64,000 bases of DNA from Bos javanicus (taxonomy: Eukaryota; Chordata; Mammalia; Artiodactyla; Bovidae): NCBI RefSeq assembly GCF_032452875.1, contig NW_026893688.1:62001-126000 (forward strand). Reading direction: 5' to 3'. Shown piece by piece: positions 11,059 through 26,183 of this stretch; position 1 is the first letter of the stretch, and the number at the start of each line of letters is the position of its first letter. A program made the translations under genes and the position numbers. The notes below the pieces were generated by a model that saw only the letters and a program-made list of their open reading frames with translations, had not been told where the DNA came from and did not search any database.

Positions 11059-12760
11059 GGCTGGTCATGCAATGATCACGTAGCTACCATATACTGGTCA
11101 CGTGACTGATCATGCACAGATCACGTAAATGATCATGCACTGATCACGTGACTGATCATGCACTGATCACGTGATTGATCATGCACTGATCACGTGTCTA
11201 TCATGCACTGCTCATGTGGCTGATCATGCAATGTTCACATAGCTACCATGTACTGGTCACATGACTGATCATGCACTGATCACGTAATTGATCATGCACT
11301 GATCACGTGGCTGATCATGCACTGATCACGTGACTGATCATGCACTCTTCACGAGACTGATCATGCACTGATCACGTGGCTATCATGCACTGATCACATG
11401 GCTGATCATGCACTGATCACGTGACTGATCATGCACTGATCACGTGACTGATCATGCACTGATCACGTGGATATCATGCACTGATCACGTGGCTGATCAT
11501 ACACTGATCACGTGTCTGACCATGCACTGATCACGTGACTGATCATACACTGATCACGTAACTGATCATGCACTGATCACGTGGATATCATGCACTGATC
11601 ACGTGGCTGAACATGCACTGATCACGTGGCTTATCACACACATGTCACGTGACTGATCATGCACTGATCACGTTGCACTCATGCACTGATCACGTGGCTG
11701 ATCATATTCTGCTCACGAAACTGATCATGCACTGATCACGTGGCTATCATGCACTTCTCACCTGGCTGTCATGCAATGATCACGTAGCTACCATATACTG
11801 GTCACGTGACTGATCATGCACTGATCACGTAATTAATCCTGCACTGATCACCTGACTCATCATGCACTGATCACGTGGCTGATCACACAAGTATCACGTG
11901 ACTGATCATGCACTGATCACGTGACTGATCATGCACTGATCACGTGGCTATCATGCACTGATCACGTGGCTGATCATGCACTGATCACGTAGCTACCATG
12001 CACTGATCACGTGACTGATCATGCACTGATCACGTGACTGATCATGCACTGATCACGTGGCTATCATGCACTGATCACGTGGCTGATCATGCACTGATCA
12101 CGCAGCTACCATGTACTGGTCACGTGACTGATCATGCACTGATCATGTTATTGATCATGCACTGATCACGTGGCTGATCACTCACTGATCACGTGACTGA
12201 TCATGCACTGATCACGTGACTGATCATGCACTGATCACGTGGCTATCATGCACTGATCACGTGGCTGGTCATACACTGATCACGTGCCTGGTCATGCACT
12301 GATCACATGACTGATCATGCACTGATCACGTGACTGATCATGCACTGATCACGTGGCTATCATGTACTACTCACGTGGCTGATCATGCAATGATCATGTA
12401 GCTACCATGTACCGGTCACGTGACTGATCATAGACCCATCAGGTGACGATCATGCACTGATCACGTGGCTATCATGCACTGATCACGTTGCTGATCATAC
12501 ACTGATCACCTGCCTGATCATGCACTGATCACGTGACTAATCATGAACTGATCACGTAGCAATCATGCACTGATCACCTGGCTGATCATGCACTGATCAC
12601 GTGGCTGATCATGCAATGATAACGCAGCTACCATGTACTGGTCACATGACTGATCATGCACTGATCACGTACTTGATCATGCACTGATCACCTGGCTTAT
12701 CATGCATTGATCATGTGACTGATCATGTGCTGATCATGTTTGGTGTCATACACTGATCAT
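11059..12760. repeat. Sau-type 22/23-bp array, heterogeneous left edge
   Basis: Tandem monomers; 11140-11162 is a typical 23-mer (core TGATCACGTGACTGATCA) and 11368-11389 a 22-mer (GGCTATCAT version). Many units carry private changes: CACGAGACTG, TCACACAAGTATCACG, AATTAATCCTGCACTG (about 11832) and TACCGGTCACGTG (about 12409). No gene or RNA signal is seen. Several of these variants recur only near 61.5-63.5 kb. Confidence 0.9.
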
Positions 12761-13000
12761 GTGCCTCTGGAGGCAATGAACAAAGAGCTGAGTAGGCAGG
12801 AATCAGTCAGCAGGCAATAATCATGGAACTCAGCTCTGAGAAATCATGCTGCTCAGCTGGCAATAATCAAGCAGATGAGCAGGCAGGAATTACGCAGCAC
12901 AGCTGGCAATTGTCAAGCAGATGACAGGCAGGAATCGTGCAGCTCAGCTGGCAATTGTCAAGCAGATGAGCAGACAGTAATCACGCAGCTCAGCAGGCCC
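12761..13000. repeat. Pvu-type block 1 (class B)
   Basis: First class B block: GTGCCTCTGGAGGCAATG, then dimers with GAGCTGAGTAGG, AACTCAGCTCTGAG and CAATTGTCAAGCAGATG, ending CAGCTCAGCAGGCCC. The lead-in is TTTGGTGTCATAC. The adjacent monomers CTGATCACGTGACTGAGCAT grade into the Sau type. Confidence 0.9.
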
Positions 13001-16000
13001 TGATCACGTGACTGAGCATGCACTGTTCACGTGGCTGATCACACACTATCACGTGACTGATCATGCACTGATCACGTGGCTATCATGCACTGATCACGTG
13101 ATTGATCATGCACTGATCACGTAATTGTATGCACTGATCACGTGGCTATCATGCACTGATCACGTGACTGATCATGCACTGATCACGTGGCTATCATGCA
13201 CTGATCACGTGGCTGATCATGCACTGATCACGGGACTGATCATGCACTGATCACGGCGCTATCATGCACTGATCACGTGACTCATCATGCACTGATCACG
13301 TGGATGATCATGCACTGATCACGTGACTGATCATGCACTGATCACGTGACTGATCATGCACTGATCACGTGACTGATCATGCACTGATCAGTGGCAATCA
13401 TGCACTGATCACGTGGCTGATCATGCACTGATCACGTGACTGATCATGCACTGATCACTGGCTATCATGCACTGATCACGTGGCTGATCATGCACTGATC
13501 ACGTGACTGATCATGCACTGATCACGTCTGTATCATGCACTGATCACCTGACTGCCCATGCACTGATCACGTGGATGATCATACACTGATCAAGTGATGA
13601 TCATGCACTGATCACGTGGCTATCATGCACTGATCACGTGGCTGATCATGCAATGATCACGTAGCTACCATGTACTGGTCACGTGAGTGATCATGCACTG
13701 ATCACGTAATTGATCATGCACTGATCACGTGACTTATCATGCACTGATCACGTGACTGATCATGCACTGATCACGTGACTGATCATGCACTGATCACGTG
13801 GCTATCATGCACTGTTCACATGGCTGATCATGCAATGATCACGTAGCTACCATGTACTGGTCACGTGACTATCATGCACTGATCACGTAATTGATCATGC
13901 ACTGATCACGTGGCTGATCATGCACTGATCACGTGACTGATCATGCACTGATCACGTGGCTGATCATGCAATGATCACATAGCTAACATATACTGGTCAC
14001 TGACTGATCATGCACTGATCACGTAAATGATCATGCACTGATCACGTGACTGATCATGCACTGATCACGTGACTGATCATGCACTGATCACGTGGCTGAT
14101 CATGCACTGATCACGTAGCTGATCATGCACTGATCACGTGTCTATCATGCACTGATCACGTGGCTGATCATGCAATGATCACGTAGCTTACATGTACTGA
14201 TCACGTGACTGATCATGCACTGATCACGTAATTGATCATGCACTGATCACGTGACTGATCATGCACTGATCACGTGATTGATCATGCACTGATCACGTGT
14301 CTATCATGCACTGCTCACGTGGCTGATCATGCACTGATCACATAGCTACCATGTACTGGTCACATGACTGATCATGCACTGATCACGTAATTGATCATGC
14401 ACTGATCACGTGGCTGATCATGCACTGATCACGTGACTGATCATGCACTGATCACGTGACTGATCATGCACTGATCACGTGGCTATCATGCACTGATCAC
14501 GTGGCTGATCATGCACTGATCACGTGACTGATCATGCACTGATCACGTGACTGATCATGCACTGATCACGTGGCTATCATGCACTGATCACGTGGCTGAT
14601 CATACACTGATCACGTGTCTGACCATGCACTGATCACGTGGCTGATCATACACTGATCACGTAACTGATCATGCACTGATCACGTGGCTATCATGCACTG
14701 ATCACGTGGCTGATCATGCACTGATCACGTGGCTGATCACACACCTGTCACGTGACTGATCATGCACTGATCACGTTGCACTCATGCACTGATCACGTGG
14801 CTGATCATATTCTGCTCACGAAACTGATCATGCACACATCACGTGGCTATCATGCACTTCTCACGTGGCTGATCATGCAATGATCACGTAGCTACCATAT
14901 ACTGGTCACGTGACTGATCATGCACTGATCACGTAATTGATCATGCACTGATCACGTGACTGATCATGCACTGATCACGTGGCTGATCACACACTATCAC
15001 GTGACTGATCATGCACTGATCACGTGGTTATCATGCACTGATCACGTGGCTATCAGTCACTGATCACGTGGATATCATGCACTGATCACGTGGCTGATCA
15101 CACACGTATCACGTGACTGATCATGCACTGATCACGTGGCTATCATGCACTGATCACGTGGCTGATCATGCAATGATCACGTAGCTACCATGTACTGGTC
15201 ACGTGACTGATCATGCACTGATCACGTAATTGATCATGCACTGATCACGTGGCTGATCATGCACTGATCACGTGGCTATCATGCACTGATCACGTGGCTG
15301 ATCATGCAATGATCACGCAGCTACCATGTACTGGTCACGTGACTGATCATGCACTGATCACGTGGCTGATCATGCACTGATCACGTGACTGATCATGCAC
15401 TGATCACGTGACTGATCATGCACTGATCACGTGGCTATCATGCACTGATCACGTGGCTGATCATGCACTGATCACGCAGCTACCATGTACTGGTCACGTG
15501 ACTGATCATGCACTGATCACGTAATTGATCATGCACTGATCACGTGGCTGATCATGCACTGATCACTGACTGATCATGCACTGATCACGTGACTGATCAT
15601 GCACTGATCACGTGGCTATCATGCACTGATCACATGGCTGATCATGCACTGATCACGTGCCTGGTCATGCACTGATCACATGACTGATCATGCACTGATC
15701 ACGTGACTGATCATGCACTGATCACGTGGCTATCATGCACTACTCACGTGGCTGATCATGCAATGATCATGTAGCTACCATGTACTGGTCACGTGACTGA
15801 TCATGACCCATCAGGTGACGATCATGCACTGATCACGTGGCTATCATGCACTGATCACGTGGCTGATCATACACTGATCACCTGCCTGGTCATGCACAGA
15901 TCACGTGACTGATCATGCACTGATCACGTAGCAATCATGCACTGATCACCTGGCTGATCATGCACTGATCACGTGGCTATCATGCACTGATCACGTGGCT

Positions 16001-16152
16001 ATCATGCACTGATCACGTGGCTGATCATGCACTGATACCGTGACTGAGCATGGACTGATCACATGACTATCATGTAGTGATCACGTGACTTAATGGCGCT
16101 GATCATGTGACTGATCATGCGCTGATCATGTTTGCTATCATACACTGATCAT
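13001..16152. repeat. Sau-type array between blocks 1 and 2
   Basis: About 3.15 kb of 22/23-mers. Second-order repeats are clear: TAGCTACCATGTACTGG occurs at 13662 and 13844 (182 bp, eight monomers), and a related TAGCTTACATG to TAGCTACC pair lies at 14184 and 14343 (159 bp, seven monomers). The last 120 bp form the class A lead-in (GATACCGTGACTGAGCATGG, then GACTTAATGGCGCTG). Confidence 0.9.
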
Positions 16153-16395
16153 GTGCCTCTGGAGGCAATAAACAAAGAGCTGAGTAGGCACGAATCAAAC
16201 AGTCAGCAGGCAATAATCATGGAACTCAGCTGTGAGGAATCATGCTGCTCAGCTGGCAATAATCAAGCAGCTGAGCAGGCAGGAATTACGCAGCACAGCT
16301 GGCAATTGTCAAGCAGATGACAGGCAGGAATCATGCAGCTCAGCTGGCAATTGTCAAGCAGATGAGCAGACAGTAATCACGCAGCTCAGCAGGCC
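16153..16395. repeat. Pvu-type block 2 (class A)
   Basis: First class A block: GGAGGCAATAAACAAAG, GGCACGAATCAAACAGTC, AACTCAGCTGTGAGG and GGAATTACGCAGCACAG. It ends at CAGCAGGCCC. The CAGCTG within CTCAGCTGTG is one of its PvuII-type sites. Confidence 0.9.
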
Positions 16396-18984
16396 CTGAT
16401 CACGTGACTGAGCATGCACTGTTCACGTGGCTGATCATACACTGATCACGTGATTGATCATGCACTGATCACTTGGATATCATGCACTGATCACGTGGCT
16501 GATCATACACTGTTCACGTGTCTGACCATGCACTGATCACGTGGCTGATCATACACTGCTCACGTAACTGATCATGCACTGATCACGTGGCTGATCATGC
16601 ACTGATCACGTGGCTGATCATGCACTGATCACGGGACTGATCATGCACTGATCACGTGACTGATCATGCACTGATCACGTGGCTATCATGCACTGATCAC
16701 GTGGCTGATCATGCACTGATCACGCAGCTACCATGCACTGGTCACGTGACTGATCATGCACTGATCACTGGCTATCATGCACTGATCACTGGCTATCATG
16801 CACTGATCACGTGGCTGATCATGCACTGATCACGTGACTGATCATGCACTGATCACGTCTGATCATGCACTGATCACGTGACTGATCATGCACTGATCAC
16901 GTGGATGATCATGCACTGATCATGTCACTGATCATGCACTGATCACGTGGCTATCATGCACTGATCACGTGGCTGATCATGCAATGATCACGGAGCTACC
17001 ATGTACTGGTCACGTGACTGATCATGCACTGATCACGTAATTGATCATGCACTGATCACGTGACTGATCATGCACTGATCACGTGACTGATCATGCACTG
17101 ATCACGTGACTGATCATGCACTGATCACGTGGCTATCATGCACTGATCACGTGGCTGATCATGCACTGATCACGTGACTGATCATGCACTGATCACGTGG
17201 CTGATCATGCACTGATCACGTGGCTATCATGCACTGATCACGTGACTGATCATGCAATGATCACGTAGCTACCATGCACTGATCACGTGACTGATCATGC
17301 ACTGATCACGTGACTGATCATGCACTGATCACGTGGCTGATCATGCACTGATCACGTGACTGATCATGCACTGATCACGTGGCTGATCATGCACTGATCA
17401 CGTGACTGATCATGCACTGATCACGTGGCTATCATGCACTGATCACGTGGCTGATCATGCACTGATCACGTAGCTACCATATACTGGTCACGTGACTGAT
17501 CATGCACTGATCACGTAACTGATCATGCACTGATCACGTGACTGATCATGCACTGATCACGTGACTGATCATGCACTGATCACGTGGCTATCATGCACTG
17601 CTCACGTGGCTGATCATGCAATATCACATAGCTACCATGTACTGGTCACATGACTGATCATGCACTGATCACGTAATTGATCATGCACTGATCACGTGGC
17701 TGATCATGCACTGATCACGTGACTGATCATGCACTGATCACGTGACTGATCATGCACTGATCACGTGGCTATCATGCACTGATCACGTGGCTGATCATGC
17801 ACTGATCACGTGACTGATCATGCACTGATCACGTGACTGATCATGCACTGATCACGTGGATATCATGCACTGATCACGTGGCTGATCATACACTGATCAC
17901 GTGTCTGACCATGCACTGATCACGTGGCTGATCATACACTGATCACGTAACTGATCATGCACTGATCACGTGGCTATCATGCACTGATCACGTGGCTGAT
18001 CATGCACTGATCACGTGGCTGATCACACACTGTCACGTGACTGATCATGCACTGATCACGTTGCACTCATGCACTGATCACGTGGCTGATCATATTCTGC
18101 TCACGAAACTGATCATGCACATCACGTGGCTATCATGCACTGCTCACGTGGCTGATCATGCAATGATCACGTAGCTAACATATACTGGTCACGTGACTGA
18201 TCATGCACTGATCACGTAATTGATCATGCACTGATCACGTGACTGATCATGCACTGATCACGTGGCTGATCACACTGATCACGTGACTGATCATGCACTG
18301 ATCACGTGGTTATCATGCACTGATCACGTGGCTATCATGCACTGATCACGTGGATATCATGCACTGATCACGTGGCTGATCACACACTATCACGTGACTG
18401 ATCATGCACTGATCACGTGGCTATCATGCACTGATCACGTGGCTATCATGCACTGATCACGTGGCTGATCATGCACTGATCACGTAGCTATCATGCACTG
18501 ATCACGTGACTGATCATGCACTGATCACGTGGCTGATCATGCACTGATCACGTGGCTGATCATGCACTGATCACATGGCTGATCATGCACTGATCACGTG
18601 ACTGATCATGCACTGATCACGTGGCTGATCATGCACTGATCACGTGGCTGATCATGCAATGATCATGTAGCTACCATGTACTGATCACGTGACTGATCAT
18701 GCACTGATCACGTGACTGATCATGCACTGATCACGTGGCTGATCATGCACTGATCACGGGACTGATCATGCACTGATCACGTGACTGATCATGCACTGAT
18801 CACGTGGCTATCATGCACTGCTCACGTGGCTGATCATGCACTGATCACGCAGCTACCATGCACTGGTCACATGACTGATCATGCACTGATCACATGACTG
18901 ATCATGCACTGATCACGTGACTTATCATGCACTGATCATGTGACTGATCATGTGCTGATCATGTTTGTGTCACACACTGATCAT
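16396..18984. repeat. Sau-type array between blocks 2 and 3
   Basis: About 2.6 kb, starting GACTGAGCATGCACTGTTC, which is the usual exit from a Pvu block. Contains GTCTGACCATGC (about 16520), TTGCACTCATGC (about 18061) and CATATTCTGCTC (about 18091) units. A frame spanning 17992-18174 stays open only because several 22-mers shift the phase; it is not a gene. Confidence 0.9.
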
Positions 18985-19224
18985 GTGCCTCTGGAGGCAA
19001 ACAACAAAGAGCTGAGTAGGCACGAATCAGTCAGCAGGCAATAATCATGGAACTCAGCTCTGAGAAATCATGCTGCTCAGCTGGCAATAATCAAGCAGAT
19101 GAGCAGGCAGGAATTATGCAGCACAGGTGGCAATTGTCAAGCAGATGACAGGCAGGAATCGTGCAGCTCAGCTGGCAATTGTCAAGCAGATGAGCAGACA
19201 GTAATCACGCAGCTCAGCAGGCCC
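18985..19224. repeat. Pvu-type block 3 (class B)
   Basis: Class B with GGCAAACAACAAAG in place of GGCAATGAACAAAG, and CACAGGTGGC replacing CACAGCTGGC, so one CAGCTG is lost. The lead-in is TTTGTGTCACACAC, one base shorter than block 1. Confidence 0.88.
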
Positions 19225-21069
19225 TGATCACGTGACTGAGCATGCACTGTTCACGTGGCTGATCATACACTGATCACGTGAATGATCATGCACTGATCAC
19301 GTGGCTATCATGCACTGATCACGTGATTGATCATGCACTGATCACGTAATTGTATGCACTGATCACGTGGCTATCATGCACTGATCACGTGGCTGATCAT
19401 GCACTGATCACGTGGCTATCATGCACTGATCACGTGGCTGATCATGCACTGATCACGGGACTGATCATGCACTGATCACGGGCTATCATGCACTGATCAC
19501 ATGACTGACATGCACTGATCACGTGGATGATCATGCACTGATCACGTGACTGATCATGCACTGATCACGTGACTGATCATGCACTGATCACGTGGCTGAT
19601 CATGCACTGATCACGTAATTGATCATGCACTGATCACGTGGCTGATCATGCACTGATCACGTGGCTGATCATGCACTGATCACGTGACTGATCATGCACT
19701 GATCACGTGACTGATCATGCACTGATCACGTGGCTATCATGCACTGATCACGTGGCTGATCATGCACTGATCACGTGACTGATCATGCACTGATCACGTG
19801 ACTGATCATGCACTGATCACGTGACTGATCATGCACTGATCACGTAATTGATCATGCACTATCACGTGGCTGATCATGCACTGATCACGTGACTGATCAT
19901 GCACTGATCACGTGACTGATCATGCACTGATCAGTGGCTATCATGCACTGATCACGTGGCTGATCATGCACTGATCACGTGACTGATCATGCACTGATCA
20001 CTGGCTATCATGCACTGATCACGTGGCTATCATGCACTGATCACGTGGCTGATCATGCACTGATCACGTGACTGATCATGCACTGATCACGTCTATATCA
20101 TGCACTGATCACATGACTGCCCATGCACTGATCACGTGGATGATCATACACTGATCATGTGACTGATCATGCACTGATCACGTGGCTATCATGCACTGAT
20201 CACGTGGCTGATCATGCAATGATCACGTAGCTACCATGCACTGATCACGTGACTGATCATGCACTGATCACGTAATTGATCATGCACTGATCAGTTGACT
20301 GATCATGCACTGATCACGTGACTGATCATGCACTGATCACGTGACTGATCATGCACTGATCACGTGGCTATCATGCACTGATCACGTGGCTGATCATGCA
20401 ATGATCACGTAGCTACCATATACTGGTCACGTGACTGATCATGCACTGATCACGTAATTGATCATGCACTGATCACGTGGCTGATCATGCACTGATCACG
20501 TGGCTGATCATGCACTGATCACGTGACTGATCATGCACTGATCACGTGACTGATCATGCACTGATCACGTGGCTATCATGCACTGATCACGTGGCTGATC
20601 ATGCACTGATCACGTGCCTGGTCATGCACTGATCACATGACTGATCATGCACTGATCACGTGACTGATCATGCACTGATCACGTGGCTATCATGCACTAC
20701 TCACGTGGCTGATCATGCAATGATCATGTAGCTACCATGTACTGGTCACGTGACTGATCATACACCCATCAGGTGACTGATCATGCACTGATCACGTGGC
20801 TGATCATGCACTGATCACGTGACTGATCATGCACTGATCACGTAGCTATCATGCACTGATCACGTGGCTGATCATGCACTGATCACGTGACTGATCATGC
20901 ACTGATCACGTGGCTGATCATGCACTGATCACGCAGCTATCATGCACTGATCACATGACTGATCATGCACTGATCACATGACTGATCATGCACTGATCAC
21001 GTGACTTATCATGCACTGATCATGTGACTGATCATGTGCTGATCATGTTTGCTGTCATACACTGATCAT
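19225..21069. repeat. Sau-type array between blocks 3 and 4
   Basis: About 1.85 kb. About 230 bp after the block it contains the post-B signature CACGGGACTGATC, then CACGGGCTATCATGC (19454-19495). That signature recurs after most class B blocks. Contains GTCTATATCATGC near 20092. Confidence 0.9.
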
Positions 21070-21305
21070 GTGCCTCTGGAGGCAATGAACAAGAGCTGAG
21101 TAGGCAGGAATCAGTCAGGCAATAATCATGGAACTCAGCTCTGAGAAATCATGCTGCTCAGCTGGCAATAATCAAGCAGATGAGCAGGCAGGAATTATGC
21201 AGCACAGGTGGCAATTGTCAAGCAGATGACAGGCAGGAATCATGCAGCTCAGCTGGCAATTGTCAAGCAGATGAGCAGACAGTAATCACGCAGCTCAGCA
21301 GGCCC
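21070..21305. repeat. Pvu-type block 4 (class B)
   Basis: Class B with GAACAAGAGCTGAG (one A lost) and the shortened AATCAGTCAGGCAATAATC, missing three bases relative to block 1. Also carries CACAGGTGGC. Confidence 0.88.
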
Positions 21306-24300
21306 TGATCACGTGACTGAGCATGCACTGTTCACGTGGCTGATCACACACTGATCACGTGAATGATCATGCACTGATCACGTGGCTATCATGCACTGAT
21401 CACGTGATTGTCATGCACTGATCACGTAATTGTATGCACTGATCACGTGGCTATCATGCACTGATCACGTGGCTGATCATGCACTGATCACGTGACTGAT
21501 CATGCACTGATCACGTGGCTATCATGCACTGATCACGTGGCTGATCATACACTGATCACGGGACTGATCATGCACTGATTGGGGCGCTATCATGCACTGA
21601 CTACATGACTCCACATGCACTGATCACGTGCATGATCATGCACTGATCACGTGACTGATCATGCACTGATCACGTGGCTATCATGCACTGATCACGTGGC
21701 TGATCATGCACTGATCACGTGACTGATCATGCACTGATCACGTGGCTGATCATGCACTGATCACGTGGCTGATCATGCAATGATCACGTAGCTACCATAT
21801 ACTGGTCACGTGACTGATCATGCACTGATCACGTAAATGATCATGCACTGATCACGTGACTGATCATGCACTGATCACGTGACTGATCATGCACTGATCA
21901 CGTGGCTATCATGCACTGATCACGTGGCTGATCATGCAATGATCACGTAGCAACCATGTACTGGTCACGTGACTGATCATGCACTGATCACGTAATTGAT
22001 CATGCACTGATCACGTGGCTCATCATGCACTGATCACGTGACTGATCATGCACTGATCACGTGACTGATCATGCACTGATCACGTGGCTATCATGCACTG
22101 ATCACGTGGCTGATCATGCACTGATCACGTGCCTGATCATGCACTGATCACGTGACTGATCATGCACTGATCACGTGGCTATCATGCACTGATCACGTGG
22201 CTGATCATGCACTGATCACGTTCCTGATCATGCACTGATCACGTGACTGATCATGCACTGATCACGTGGCTATCATGCACTGATCACGTGGCTATCATGC
22301 ACTGATCACGTGGCTGATCATGCACTGATCACGTGACTGATCATGCACTGATCACGTGGTATCATGCACTGATCACGTGGCTGATCATGCACTGATCACG
22401 TGACTGATCATGCACTGATCACGTGGCTGATCATGCACTGATCACGTAGCTGATCATGCACTGATCACGTGGCTATCATGCACTGATCACGTGGCTGATC
22501 ATGCACTGATCACGTAGCTTACATGCACTGATCACGTGACTGATCATGCACTGATCACGTAATTGATCATGCACTGATCACGTGACTGATCATGCACTGA
22601 TCACGTGACTGATCATGCACTGATCACGTGGCTATCATGCACTGATCACGTGGCTGATCATGCAATGATCACGTAGCTACCATGTACTGGTCACATGACT
22701 GATCATGCACTGATCACGTAATTGATCATGCACTGATCACGTGGCTGATCATGCACTGATCACGTGACTGATCATGCACTGATCACGTGACTGATCATGC
22801 ACTGATCACGTGGCTATCATGCACTGATCACGTGGCTGATCATGCACTGATCACGTGACTGATCATGCACTGATCACGTGACTGATCATGCACTGATCAC
22901 GTGGATATCATGCACTGATCACGTGGCTGATCATACACTGTCACATGTCTGACCATGCACTGATCACGTGGCTGATCATACACTGATCACGTAACTGATC
23001 ATGCACTGATCACGTGGCTATCATGCACTGATCACGTGGCTGAACATGCACTGATCACGTGGCTGATCACACACTGTCACGTGACTGATCATGCACTGAT
23101 CACGTGGCATCATGCACTGATCACGTGGCTGATCATACACTGCTCACGTAACTGATCATGCACACATCACGTGGCTATCATGCACTGCTCACGTGGCTGA
23201 TCATGCAATGATCACGTAGCTACCATATACTGGTCACGTGACTGATCATGCACTGATCACGTAAATGATCATGCACTGATCACGTGACTGATCATGCACT
23301 GATCACGTGACTGATCATGCACTGATCACGTGGCTATCATGCACTGATCACGTGGCTGATCATGCACTGATCACGTAATTGATCATGCACTGATCACGTG
23401 ACTGATCATGCACTGATCACGTGGCTGATCACACTATCACGTGACTGATCATGCACTGATCACGTGGCTATCATGCACTGATCACGTGGCTATCATGCAC
23501 TGATCACGTGGATATCATGCACTGATCACGTGACTGATCATGCACTGATCACGTGGCTATCATGCACTGATCACGTGGCTATCATGCACTGATCACGTGG
23601 CTGATCATGCACTGATCACGTAGCTACCATCACTGATCACGTGACTGATCATGCACTGATCACGTGGCTGATCATGCACTGATCACGTGGCTGATCATGC
23701 ACTGATCACGTGGCTGATCATGCACTGATCACGTGGCTATCATGCACTGATCACGTGGCTGATCATGCACTGATCATGCAGCTATCATGCACTGATCACG
23801 TGACTGATCATGCACTGATCACGTGGCTGATCATGCACTGATCACGTGACTGATCATGCACTGATCACGTGACTGATCATGCACTGATCACGTGACTGAT
23901 CATGCACTGATCACGTGGCTATCATGCACTACTCACGTGGCTGATCATGCAATGATCACGTAGCTACCATGTACTGGTCACGTGACTGATCATGCACTGA
24001 TCACGTGACTGATCATGCACTGATCACGTGGCTATCATGCACTGATCACGTGGCTGATCATGCACTGATCACGTGCCTGATCATGCACTGATCACGTGAC
24101 TGATCATGCACTGATCACGTAGCAATCATGCACTGATCACGTGGCTGATCATGCACTGATCACGTGGCTATCATGCACTGATCACGTGGCTATCATGCAC
24201 TGATCACGTGGCTGATCATGCACTGATACCGTGACTGAGCATGGACTGATCACATGACTATCATGTAGTGATCACGTGACTTAATGGCACTGATCATGTG

Positions 24301-24343
24301 ACTGATCATGCGCTGATCATGTTTGCTATCATACACTGATCAT
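21306..24343. repeat. Sau-type array between blocks 4 and 5
   Basis: About 3 kb of monomers. The post-B signature is altered to CTGATTGGGGCGCTATC near 21577, followed by GACTACATGACTCC. The remainder is more regular than the left edge, with runs of identical 23-mers. It ends in the class A lead-in with GACTTAATGGCACTG. Confidence 0.9.
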
Positions 24344-24587
24344 GTGCCTCTGGAGGCAATAAACAAAGAGCTGAGTAGGCACGAATCAAACAGTCAGCAG
24401 GCAATAATCATGGAACTCAGCTGTGAGGAATCATGCTGCTCAGCTGGCAATAATCAAGCAGCTGAGCAGGCAGGAATTACGCAGCACAGCTGGCAATTGT
24501 CAAGCAGATGACAGGCAGGAATCGTGCAGCTCAGCTGGCAATTGTCAAGCAGATGAGCAGACAGTAATCACGCAGCTCAGCAGGCCC
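24344..24587. repeat. Pvu-type block 5 (class A)
   Basis: Full-length class A block, closely matching block 2 (GGAATTACGCAGC). It is the first of three A blocks (5, 6, 7) spaced about 1.8 kb apart with no class B block between them. Confidence 0.9.
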
Positions 24588-26183
24588 TGATCACGTGACT
24601 GAGCATGCACTGTTCACGTGGCTGATCATACACTGATCACGTGATTGATCATGCACTGATCACTTGGATATCATGCACTGATCACGTGGCTGATCATACA
24701 CTGTTCTCGTGTCTGACCATGCACTGATCACGTGACTGATCATACACTGCTCACGTAACTGATCATGCACTGATCACGTGGCTGATCATGCACTGATCAC
24801 GTGGCTGATCATGCACTGATCACGTGGCTATCATGCACTGATCACGTGACTGATCATGCACTGATCACGTGACTGATCATGCACTGATCACGTGGCTGAT
24901 CATGCACTGATCACGTGGCTGATCATGCACTGATCACGTGACTGATCATGCACTGATCACGTGGCTATCATGCACTGATCACGTGGCTGATCATGCACTG
25001 ATCACGTAATTGATCATGCACTGATCACGTGGCTGATCATGCACTGATCACGTGACTGATCATGCACTGATCACGTGACTGATCATGCACTGATCACGTG
25101 GCTATCATGCACTGATCACGTGGCTGATCATGCACTGATCACGTGACTGATCATGCACTGATCACTGGCTATCATGCACTGATCACGTGGCTATCATGCA
25201 CTGATCACGTGGCTGATCATGCACTGATCACGTGACTGATCATGCACTGATCACGTCTATATCATGCACTGATCACGTGACTGATCATGCACTGATCACG
25301 TGGATGATCATGCACTGATCACGTGACTGATCATGCACTGATCACGTGGCTATCATGCACTGATCACGTGGCTGATCATGCAATGATCACGTAGCTACCA
25401 TGTACTGATCACGTGACTGATCATGCACTGATCACGTAATTGATCATGCACTGATCAGTGACTGATCATGCACTGATCACGTGACTGATCATGCACTGAT
25501 CACGTGACTGATCATGCACTGATCACGTGGCTATCATGCACTGATCACGTGGCTGATCATGCACTGATCACGTAGCTACCATGCACTGATCACGTGACTG
25601 ATCATGCACTGATCACGTAATTGATCATGCACTGATCACGTGGCTGATCATGCACTGATCACGTGGCTGATCATGCACTGATCACGTGACTGATCATGCA
25701 CTGATCACGTGACTGATCATGCACTGATCACGTGGCTATCATGCACTGATCACGTGGCTGATCATGCACTGATCACGTGCCTGATCATGCACTGATCACA
25801 TGACTGATCATGCACTGATCACGTGACTGATCATGCACTGATCACGTGGCTATCATGCACTACTCACGTGGCTGATCATGCAATGATCATGTAGCTGCCA
25901 TGTACTGGTCACGTGACTGATCATGCACCCATCAGGTGACTGATCATGCACTGATCACGTGCCTGATCATCACTGATCACGTGACTGATCATGCACTGAT
26001 CACGTGGCTATCATCACTGATCACGTGGCTGATCATGCACTGATCACGTGGCTGATCATGCACTGATACCGTGACTGAGCATGGACTGATCACATGACTA
26101 TCATGTAGTGATCACGTGACTTAATGGCGCTGATCATGTGACTGATCATGCGCTGATCATGTTTGCTATCATACACTGATCAT
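24588..26183. repeat. Sau-type array between blocks 5 and 6
   Basis: 1596 bp, essentially the same length as the next interval. Carries GTTCTCGTGTCTGACC (about 24693) and the GTCTATATCATGC marker near 25255. A CACCCATCAGGTG unit sits about 240 bp before the next block, as in several class A lead-ins. Confidence 0.9.

Noticed and set aside
10856..11083. A 75-codon open frame over the non-satellite insert
   Set aside because: It starts at GTG in satellite, crosses the LTR-like insert and ends in satellite again. No domain is recognisable.
16132..16320. A 62-codon open frame recurring in nearly all class A blocks
   Set aside because: It starts at TTG, not ATG, has no promoter or splice context, and is simply one reading of the conserved block. 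The copies are similar because the DNA is, and changes fall without regard to codon position.
17992..18174. A 60-codon open frame in pure Sau-type monomers
   Set aside because: It begins at GTG and its product is a low-complexity reading of the repeat. It stays open only because shortened monomers change phase.
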